Origin: Elusimicrobiota bacterium
GTDB taxonomy: Bacteria; Elusimicrobiota; Elusimicrobia; UBA1565; UBA9628
DNA: 64,000 nucleotides
Assembly: GCA_028868375.1 (NCBI GenBank)
Contig: JAGWUP010000001.1
Span: 186,001 to 250,000, forward strand
Direction of reading: 5' to 3'
This document shows positions 9,084 to 15,148 of the stretch, piece after piece. A model generated the notes under the pieces. That model was given only the letters and a program-made list of their open reading frames with translations, was not told the origin of the DNA and made no database searches. Position 1 is the first letter of the stretch. Every line of letters starts with the position of its first letter. The position numbers and the translations under genes were made by a program.

Positions 9084-9402
9084 GACGCCGCCTCTTCCCG
9101 GTGAGGCCGAAGATCCGATCGAGCGTCTTCAGCTTGCCCTTTGTTTGCCGTAGTTCCTCGCGCCCCTTCTTTGAAATCCGATAGACGATCCGCCGTTTGC
9201 CTCCGACAGTCTTGTTCTGGCGCAGAAGGTCACCTTCCCGGAGCATTACGTTCAGGTTGGGGTAGAGCGTGCCCGGGCTCACGGCGAAGCCGCAACGTCG
9301 CATGCGCTCGATCAGCCCCATGCCATAGAGTTCGTCCTCTTCAGCCGCGCAGGAGAGGATGCATATCTTGAGCAGTCCGCGAAGTATCTCTCGGTCGATC
9401 AT
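9076..9402 (-). CDS. PadR-family transcriptional regulator of the RND operon
   Basis: I place the start at ATG 9402 (MIDREILRGLLKICIL), giving 108 residues. The longer frame to 9450 would run through the operator. The winged helix of PadR proteins is clear: YGMGLIERMRR, the SPGTLYPNLNVMLREGDL recognition region, and a wing with GGKRRIVYRISKKGREEL. The carboxy-terminal dimerisation helix is short. It is the first gene of the cargo operon and is preceded by a near-perfect palindrome (9401-9423) that reaches into the start codon, so autorepression relieved by a ligand or metal is likely. Confidence 0.85.
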   Translation of the reverse strand: MIDREILRGLLKICILSCAAEEDELYGMGLIERMRRCGFAVSPGTLYPNLNVMLREGDLLRQNKTVGGKRRIVYRISKKGREELRQTKGKLKTLDRIFGLTGKRRRRG

Positions 9403-9423
9403 AATATCGGAAGCCGATATTAT
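9401..9423. promoter_or_regulatory. Palindromic operator overlapping the PadR start codon
   Basis: Two 10-bp arms (ATAATATCGG and CCGATATTAT) flank a 3-bp centre. The palindrome covers the first bases of the PadR gene and its immediate upstream region. It is AT-rich in a GC-rich setting. A bound dimer here would block initiation, so it is the best candidate site for PadR autorepression. A TAAGAT or GATAAT sequence on the minus strand overlaps it and may be the -10 element. Confidence 0.7.
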
Positions 9424-9508
9424 CTTAGCAAAAATAGCTGCGTGAGGCACAGCAGCGGTGCCTACTTATGTTATCTGGAACTGACGCCGTACTGATGGGG
9501 GGCTGCGG

Positions 9509-9539
9509 CTGCGCAACATAAGTACGGCCGCAACATAAG
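9509..9539 (-). repeat. Right terminal inverted repeat of the RIT element
   Basis: This is an exact reverse complement of 232-262. Inside it, at 9463-9506, lies imperfect similarity to the left subterminal region (TACTTATG, GACGCCGTAC, GGGGGGCTG). Directly outside it the reading frame of the interrupted small gene resumes. Confidence 0.9.
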
Positions 9540-9541
9540 AG

Positions 9542-9712
9542 ACGGACGGCGTTTTCGCCTCGCCCGACACCTTCGAGACGCAGGCCGAGGCCGAGGCGTT
9601 CGCGGCCACGTTCAGAACGCGCTACGCGGCGCAGGGCTACTACCTGACGGCCGACGGCTTGCGGATATCGCCGGACGACGTGGAGCTTGTCGTCGTGCCG
9701 GTGGAGGGATAG
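9542..9712 (+). pseudogene. 3' part of the small gene split by the RIT element
   Basis: This frame begins right after the right inverted repeat, where an in-frame TAA inside the repeat (9536-9538) closes it upstream. It runs 56 codons to TAG at 9710-9712, beginning TDGVFASPDT and ending ELVVVPVEG. It has no start codon of its own in a sensible place and fits as the continuation of the 183-206 stub. The Ala/Glu-rich AEAEAFAATFRTRY segment looks like an amphipathic helix. No family is recognised. Confidence 0.55.
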
Positions 9713-9900
9713 ACAATGACCCAGCTCGGACGAGGACCTCCTGCGGTGGACAGTGCCTCGGCGGTGGACGGCGTGGACGAGCCTGCGACTCGACGCACCC
9801 CGCCCACCGCCGCTTGGATTTCTCCGCCCAGTGGGCGCGCGGATCGGTCCGCGGGCGCTCCTCCCCGCAAGCAGCTCGCGGGGACCGAGAACTCCACACT

Positions 9901-9926
9901 GCCCACCGCTCGGCGGCGGGCTTTTT
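9901..9926 (+). terminator. Rho-independent terminator downstream of the split small gene
   Basis: Stem GCCCACCGC pairs with GCGGCGGGC around a TCG loop, with one A-C mismatch, followed by TTTTT. It would end transcription of the operon that enters the window at its left edge. Confidence 0.6.
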
Positions 9927-10056
9927 CGCTTTCTCTGCCAACGGCGCCGAACCCTTTCATGCTCTCTCCATTCTTGTTTCTGTTCGCACCTCCATTCGGA
10001 CGGCCAGGAGCGAACGGCGCCGCGCTGCGGCATAAACGGTCACCCCCGCCGGCGAT

Positions 10057-10099
10057 CCGAAAATTCGGCCCAACCCCCGCCGTAGCCCCAAATTTTCGG
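10057..10099. repeat. 9-bp inverted repeat upstream of the RadC-like gene
   Basis: CCGAAAATT at 10057-10065 and AATTTTCGG at 10091-10099 are exact reverse complements separated by a C-rich spacer of 25 bp. It could be an operator for the gene starting at 10235. No promoter hexamers are obvious. Confidence 0.45.
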
Positions 10100-10234
10100 A
10101 CAGCTCGAGATCTCGAGGCCGCCCAGCCCGTCTTCGCCGCGGGTCGGTCGCCAGGTGGGGACCCACCATTTATTCCTCGCTTCAGCGCCGTTCCTCGGCC
10201 GCCCTCACCCTCCGGGCCGTGCGGAGGTGCGACC

Positions 10235-10741
10235 ATGCACAAGAACTACGAGATCACGAAAGGGTTCGGAACCGACGGACAGGCGGGCTTAGATGCGAAG
10301 GGCTCAGGGCGGAAGCGGCCGATGAAGATTCGGGTGATGATCGTCCGAGAAGGGCGTCCAGCGGAGGCGGAAATCAGCAGCCCCCAGGCCGTCTTCAAGT
10401 TCATGAAGCCGAAGTGCCGGAGACTCGACCGGGAGCACTTCTGGCGCATCGACGTGGACGCCAGGAGTCGCGTCTTGGGCTACGAGGTGGTGTCGGTGGG
10501 CACGATCAGCGCGAGCTTGGTGCATCCGCGCGAGGTCTTCAAGGGCGCGATCCTGAACAACGCGGCGGCCGTCATCGTCGCGCATAACCATCCGAGCGGC
10601 GATACGACGCCGAGCGCGGAGGACAAGGAGGCGACGCGTCGGATTCAGCGGGCGGGGGAACTGCTCGGCATCCCCTTGCTTGACCACATGGTTCTGGCTG
10701 ACGGGAGCTTCTTCAGCTTCAAGGACCACGGCCTCATGTAA
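10235..10741 (+). CDS. radC: RadC-like JAB/MPN-domain protein
   Basis: The 168-residue protein has a JAB metalloprotease-like domain in its second half. Visible are SVGTISASLVHPREVFK, the metal-binding HNHPSGDTTPS motif and the downstream Asp in LLDHMVLADGS. The helix-hairpin-helix part found in longer RadC proteins is absent, as in many plasmid and phage copies. The ATG at 10235 is chosen because GGAGG at 10223-10227 lies seven bases upstream. Members are common on mobile elements but their biochemical role is unsettled; a DNA-repair role is traditional but doubtful. A strong hairpin follows the stop. Confidence 0.85.
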   Translation: MHKNYEITKGFGTDGQAGLDAKGSGRKRPMKIRVMIVREGRPAEAEISSPQAVFKFMKPKCRRLDREHFWRIDVDARSRVLGYEVVSVGTISASLVHPREVFKGAILNNAAAVIVAHNHPSGDTTPSAEDKEATRRIQRAGELLGIPLLDHMVLADGSFFSFKDHGLM

Positions 10742-10752
10742 GGCGACGGGCC

Positions 10753-10778
10753 GGGCGACTCCCGCGAGGGAGTCGCCC
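10753..10778. terminator. GC-rich hairpin between convergent genes
   Basis: GGGCGACTCCC (10753-10763) pairs perfectly with GGGAGTCGCCC (10768-10778) around a GCGA loop. It lies 12 bp after the RadC stop and before the converging glycosylase gene. There is no T-run, so it may be a bidirectional terminator of the weak type or simply a stable 3' end. Confidence 0.5.
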
Positions 10779-10834
10779 GCGCCCGGCGGGTCGGTCCGCA
10801 GCCGCTCCACCTTGCCGCAGCAAGGTCCTTCAGG

Positions 10835-11629
10835 CTACACCGGACGGAAATATACTGGACGCCCGTTCAAGACCGCTCGCCTCGCCGCTGGGTGCCGATA
10901 AACCCGTAGCTTCTGAGCAAATGTTCCCTCCGACCCGTCGAGGCGGAAGTAGCCGATTCCGAACGAAGTTCCGCCGCAAGCAAAGCTCTCCTTTGCTAGC
11001 TTTTGGGACGCCGTCAGCAGAGCGAGGGCTTCTTTTCTGTCCCGGCAGGCTTCAAACGGTGAGAGCCCCAATCTGCCCAGAGCCTCATTCGCAAGGTAGT
11101 TCCCAATTCCAGTGCGAACTCCGTGATTGAGAAGCCATGTGATACGCGGCCGAGAGTGAAAGCCCCTAAGTGAATGGTTGAGAGCAACGCTCAACTCGCG
11201 AGCAGGCGCCAAGAAGAACCCCTTGATAGGTTCAAATCCCCCAAGAGCGCCCTTGTGCTCCTCCGCGTTGATCGCCATACGGGAAAATCTACGAAAATCG
11301 AGGAAATGGGCCCTGCGGTTGCCCCACACAAGCGTTGCAAAGTGATGCGGCGCGTACTCGCGCGGCACTGGTCGCACTTGAAACCATCCAGTCATGCCAA
11401 GACGGATCTGAACCCTCGTCTGTCGTACAGACAGGTAGAGGTGTTTCCCGTTCGATGTGATCCTGACCGGATGGCCGCGCATTGTTAAAAACGCGCGCTG
11501 TACCGGGCTCGGGATCATTTTCGTCAACGTTGATCGGCGCCCAAGAAAAGCGACGTTGGTGAGAGGTCGACCGGCGGTAAAACCAGTTAAGTCTTTGGCT
11601 AGCACCGCGACTTCTGGAAGCTCCGGCAC
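10835..11629 (-). CDS. Fpg/Nei-family DNA glycosylase lacking zinc-finger cysteines
   Basis: The protein (264 residues, GTG start) begins PELPEV, providing the catalytic amino-terminal proline and the glutamate of Fpg/Nei enzymes. A lysine lies in SNGKHLYLSV and a helix-two-turn-helix segment includes GVRTGIGNYLANEAL. These enzymes excise oxidised bases and cut the abasic site. The carboxy-terminal end (VYRHPAARRAVLNGRPVYF) keeps the beta-hairpin shape of the usual zinc finger but has none of its four cysteines. It may be a zincless finger like that of NEIL1. The gene is divergent from the defence operon starting at 11714. Confidence 0.85.
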   Translation of the reverse strand: MPELPEVAVLAKDLTGFTAGRPLTNVAFLGRRSTLTKMIPSPVQRAFLTMRGHPVRITSNGKHLYLSVRQTRVQIRLGMTGWFQVRPVPREYAPHHFATLVWGNRRAHFLDFRRFSRMAINAEEHKGALGGFEPIKGFFLAPARELSVALNHSLRGFHSRPRITWLLNHGVRTGIGNYLANEALGRLGLSPFEACRDRKEALALLTASQKLAKESFACGGTSFGIGYFRLDGSEGTFAQKLRVYRHPAARRAVLNGRPVYFRPV

Positions 11630-11713
11630 ACCTCGATTCTACTAAAGACCGGAAATCCCAGCATATTTCCGACACGGAAGCGGCAAAGTAGTAAAATATC
11701 CGGGCTTTTTCGC

Positions 11714-14700
11714 ATGGAAGAAACGACCCCCGTCAAAGAGGGACAAGTCCTACGCGGCGCGCTCTTCAAGGAGCCGATGCGTGTTGAGACCATTCGTCCT
11801 AACGGCAACGGTTCATGGGTGCTTGGCGTCGTCGGGCTACAGACCGAGAAATTCTCTCGCGTCACCTTGAGCGCCCAGGACCTTGAATCGTTAGCCATCC
11901 AACACGGCGCCGCCACCTTTGATGGTGACGCAGCGCTTCTACGGCTTGGTTTGCAGGCGTACGCTCTCGGAATCGCTTATGAATTCGATCCCTATTTCGG
12001 GCTATCGATCTCGCGCGTAGACCCGCTGCCACATCAGCTTGAGGCGGTCTACGACTATCTGCTGAAGCTCCCGCGCGTGCGGTTTCTTCTCGCTGATGAC
12101 GCGGGTGCAGGTAAGACGGTCATGGCGGGCCTTCTGATCCGCGAGTTAAAGCTCCGCGGTCTGGCCGAGCGCATCCTCATCATCGTGCCCGCGAACCTGA
12201 TGTTCCAGTGGCAGCGGGAACTCAAGGACAAGTTCGACGAAAAGTTGCTCGTCCTGCGAGGTCAAGATATCCGTGAGCAGTTCGGTATCAATCAGTGGCT
12301 GGACCAGAAGCAGGTCATCACCTCGCTCGATCTCGCGAAGCGAACGGAAATCCTGCCTGGTCTAAAACAAGTGCATTGGGACCTCGTCATCATCGACGAG
12401 GCACATCGCATGTCTTGGACGCCACCCGCGCGCAAGACGGCTCGCTATGCGCTTGGCGAACTCATGCGCGACACGGCCGACCATCTTCTTCTCCTCACTG
12501 CCACCCCGCATAAGGGCGACCCCGCCAATTTCAGCCTGTTCCTCCAGCTCCTCGACTCCGATGCCTACGCCGATGTGAAATCGATCCAGGAAGCAATGGA
12601 GCGGCGCCATGCCCCATTCTATCTTCGGCGGACGAAGGAGGTCATGCGGTACTTCCCAATCCGCCAGGCAGATGGAACATGGGCGGCAGAGAAGATTTTT
12701 AAGAAGCGCATACCGCATACCGTTGAGTTTGCGATCGATGGAGCGGAGTTCGACCTATACCGCGATATCACGCGGTTCGTCAAACATCAATGTGCCGGCG
12801 CGGCAAGCCGAGGGGACGATCCGCGCGCTCGAGCCGTCGGCTTCTTGATGTCGCTCTATCAGCGGCGCCTTGCGTCGAGCACTTATGCGTTGCGACGCAG
12901 CCTTGAGAACCGCGCCAATCGATTAGAGGACGGGCTCAAGCGCGCGCAGGAGCTTATGCGTATCGCGCCACCCGACCTCCCCGATGCCGACGAGCTCGAA
13001 GAGATGGAGGAGAATGAGCGGGAGCGTCTTGAACAGATGCTTGAGGCGGTCACGCTCTCTCATAACGCCTCGCAGATTCGCGAGGAGGTTGCCGAACTAA
13101 GGCGCTTCGCGGCCGAAGCAAAGAAGGTGGAGGGCACCGAGGCGAAGCTCTCGAAGCTAAAGGCAGTGCTTGAGAGAGAAGGTTTTTTCAAGGATCCGAA
13201 TAAGAAACTTCTTATCTTTACGGAGTTCAAGGACACTCTCGACTACCTCGTTAAGTGCCTTGAAGAGTGGGGGCTTAAGGTGGGTGTCATCCACGGCGGG
13301 ATGAAACCCGGCTCGCGCGATGATCCTGGGTCACGAATCTTCGCCGAGCAGCAATTCAAGGAAGGCAGCATCCAGGTCCTGGTCGCGACTGAAGCGGCCG
13401 GCGAGGGCATTAACCTTCAGTTCTGCCACATCCTTTTCAACTACGACATTCCCTGGAATCCGAACAGGCTGGAACAGCGCATGGGGCGCATCCACCGTTA
13501 CGGCCAGCGGGAAGATTGTCTCATCTTCAATTTCGTCGCCAGCAACACGATCGAAGGGCGTATCCTCCAACGGCTGCTCGAAAAACTACAGCAAATCCGC
13601 GACGCGCTCGATGACGATGCCGTTTTCAACGTCGTCGGTGAAGTGCTGCCGGCTGCGCAAATCGAGCGCATCTTCCGCGACTATTATGCGGGCCGCCTAG
13701 GCGATGCCGACCTTGAAGATCGCCTCCTGCGGAATGTGGAAGCGGACCGTTTCCGTGCGATCTGCCGCAACGCGCTCGAGGGCTTGGCTGCAAAGAAGCT
13801 TAACCTGGACATGCTGATCGAGCGTCGTGCCCGGGCCCAGGAGCGGCGCGTCGTTCCCGAAACTATCGCGAGATTCCTTCGAGACGCGGCGCCGCACGCG
13901 GGCCTCACGCTGAAACAGGTCCCGGCGCACCCACATACTTTCGAACCGAGCCGGACTCCGACGCTTCTGCGCCAGTACGAATCCCATGCCGACTGGCGGC
14001 TGCCCACTCTGGCGGCAAAATATCCTCGCCTTTCGACGGATCGCGAGGTCGCGGAACAGAACCACCTAGAGTGGGTAACGCCCGGTCACTCGCTATTCGA
14101 AGCGTTGCGCCGACACGTTATCGAGCTCGCGGAGCCGGTCTTCTCCAAAGGAGCGTGTTTCCACTCTCTCCAGCACGACAAACCGGCTCGTTATGATTTT
14201 TACCGCGCGCGGGTCGTAGATGGTCTGGGCCACATCATCCATGAGCGGCTGTTCGTGGTCGAAATCATGGATGGATCAGAGCCGAAGCTGGCGGACCCAT
14301 CAATCATCGGGAATTTTGCTCCCGCGCGTTCCCCGGCCGAATTCCCTACAGTCGTGGGTCTTGATGAGCCGACAGGATGGCTTAATACTTCGGTTTTTGG
14401 ACCTTTCCTCGATGAGATAAAGAAAGAGCGGGTTGCGGAAGTGGACCGCGTGGCCGCTCACGTCAACCTTTCGCTCACCGAGCTAATCCAGAAGGCGGAC
14501 GAGGAAATCGGGCGCGCGGCTGCCGATGCTGAGCAAAAGCTCTCCGGAGCTGAGGGACGCCTAGCGCAGGCCGAGAGCCGCCATGCCGAGCTCCTGGCGC
14601 GCAGAGAGAAGCGGCGACAGGAACTTGGGCGGGAGCGTTCGCTAACCCTTCAAGGGGTTCAGCGCATGGCGAGCATCCTTGTACTTCCGCATCCAGAGCG

Positions 14701-15148
14701 CAATTCGCCGGAGGTGCGCCGGTTGCAGCCGGATTATGAGACCGAACGCATAGCCATGTCCGTCGTTATTGAGCATGAGAAGAGCCTGGGGCGACAGGTG
14801 TTCGACGTCCATGAGAAGAACCTAGGCTACGACCTCACAAGCCTCGATCTCACCTCAGGGGAGCTTCGTCTGATCGAGGTAAAGGGTATCGGTGCCCAAT
14901 CAGGGACGGTGCTGCTTACCCCGAATGAGAGGCGTGTGGCCGAAGACCGTCGAGAGTGCTATTGGCTGTACGTTGTTACCAACTGTTCAACTGCGCCGTT
15001 GTTGCAGGAACCGATTAGGGATCCTGCGCGCCTGCCATGGCATGAGGTCCGCAAGGTCGAGCATTACTATTTGTCCGTCTCGGCTATGAAGGGACACATC
15101 GAGGTGAAGGATGGAGCGCCTCGCTACAAGGCGGATCCGCCCGCGTGA
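11714..15148 (+). CDS. SNF2-family helicase with carboxy-terminal DUF3883-like domain (BREX BrxHII/DISARM DrmD type)
   Basis: This 1144-residue SF2 helicase carries Walker A DDAGAGKTVMAG (about residue 128), the DEAH box in LVIIDEAHRMSW (about 226) and TATPHKGDP. The second RecA domain has VATEAAGEGINLQF and RLEQRMGRIHRYGQ (about 560-600). A coiled-coil region lies around 920-980. Residues about 1010-1120 look like DUF3883, with IEVKGIGAQSG, resembling a nuclease-fold domain. Such proteins occur in BREX type 3 and DISARM loci. It opens a six-gene operon and overlaps the methyltransferase gene by four bases (GTGA). A -10-like TAAAAT lies near 11692, and there is no clear ribosome-binding site. 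Confidence 0.88.
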   Translation: MEETTPVKEGQVLRGALFKEPMRVETIRPNGNGSWVLGVVGLQTEKFSRVTLSAQDLESLAIQHGAATFDGDAALLRLGLQAYALGIAYEFDPYFGLSISRVDPLPHQLEAVYDYLLKLPRVRFLLADDAGAGKTVMAGLLIRELKLRGLAERILIIVPANLMFQWQRELKDKFDEKLLVLRGQDIREQFGINQWLDQKQVITSLDLAKRTEILPGLKQVHWDLVIIDEAHRMSWTPPARKTARYALGELMRDTADHLLLLTATPHKGDPANFSLFLQLLDSDAYADVKSIQEAMERRHAPFYLRRTKEVMRYFPIRQADGTWAAEKIFKKRIPHTVEFAIDGAEFDLYRDITRFVKHQCAGAASRGDDPRARAVGFLMSLYQRRLASSTYALRRSLENRANRLEDGLKRAQELMRIAPPDLPDADELEEMEENERERLEQMLEAVTLSHNASQIREEVAELRRFAAEAKKVEGTEAKLSKLKAVLEREGFFKDPNKKLLIFTEFKDTLDYLVKCLEEWGLKVGVIHGGMKPGSRDDPGSRIFAEQQFKEGSIQVLVATEAAGEGINLQFCHILFNYDIPWNPNRLEQRMGRIHRYGQREDCLIFNFVASNTIEGRILQRLLEKLQQIRDALDDDAVFNVVGEVLPAAQIERIFRDYYAGRLGDADLEDRLLRNVEADRFRAICRNALEGLAAKKLNLDMLIERRARAQERRVVPETIARFLRDAAPHAGLTLKQVPAHPHTFEPSRTPTLLRQYESHADWRLPTLAAKYPRLSTDREVAEQNHLEWVTPGHSLFEALRRHVIELAEPVFSKGACFHSLQHDKPARYDFYRARVVDGLGHIIHERLFVVEIMDGSEPKLADPSIIGNFAPARSPAEFPTVVGLDEPTGWLNTSVFGPFLDEIKKERVAEVDRVAAHVNLSLTELIQKADEEIGRAAADAEQKLSGAEGRLAQAESRHAELLARREKRRQELGRERSLTLQGVQRMASILVLPHPERNSPEVRRLQPDYETERIAMSVVIEHEKSLGRQVFDVHEKNLGYDLTSLDLTSGELRLIEVKGIGAQSGTVLLTPNERRVAEDRRECYWLYVVTNCSTAPLLQEPIRDPARLPWHEVRKVEHYYLSVSAMKGHIEVKDGAPRYKADPPA

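Larger units (their letters stand above)
232..9539. mobile_element. RIT-type (recombinase-in-trio) element carrying an RND metal-efflux cargo operon
   Basis: The element is bounded by exact 31-bp inverted repeats. It holds three overlapping tyrosine recombinases on the plus strand (368-3619) and, on the minus strand, a PadR-OMF-MFP-RND-small membrane protein operon (9402 down to 3576). The two gene sets converge, with a 44-bp overlap at 3576-3619. A trio of overlapping tyrosine recombinases defines RIT elements. As I recall them, those elements are usually only about 3 kb with no other genes, so the cargo is unusual. The flanks at 183-206 and 9542-9712 fit together as one small gene, which supports insertion. 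The true left edge could include the palindrome at 207-226. Confidence 0.82.
9713..10234. other. Region without a supported gene, containing a terminator and two inverted repeats
   Basis: An ATG at 9717 follows the previous stop by four bases and opens a long frame into RadC. The frame is Pro/Ala/Arg-rich, crosses a terminator hairpin and shows no domain, so I do not call it. The region also holds an inverted repeat at 10057-10099 and a 14-bp palindrome (CTCGAGATCTCGAG) at 10104-10117. A decayed gene may lie at 9717-9900. Confidence 0.45.

Noticed and set aside
9717-10234. An in-frame upstream extension of the RadC-like gene
   Set aside because: It crosses a terminator hairpin, has a low-complexity Pro/Arg product, and a good ribosome-binding site marks the start at 10235.
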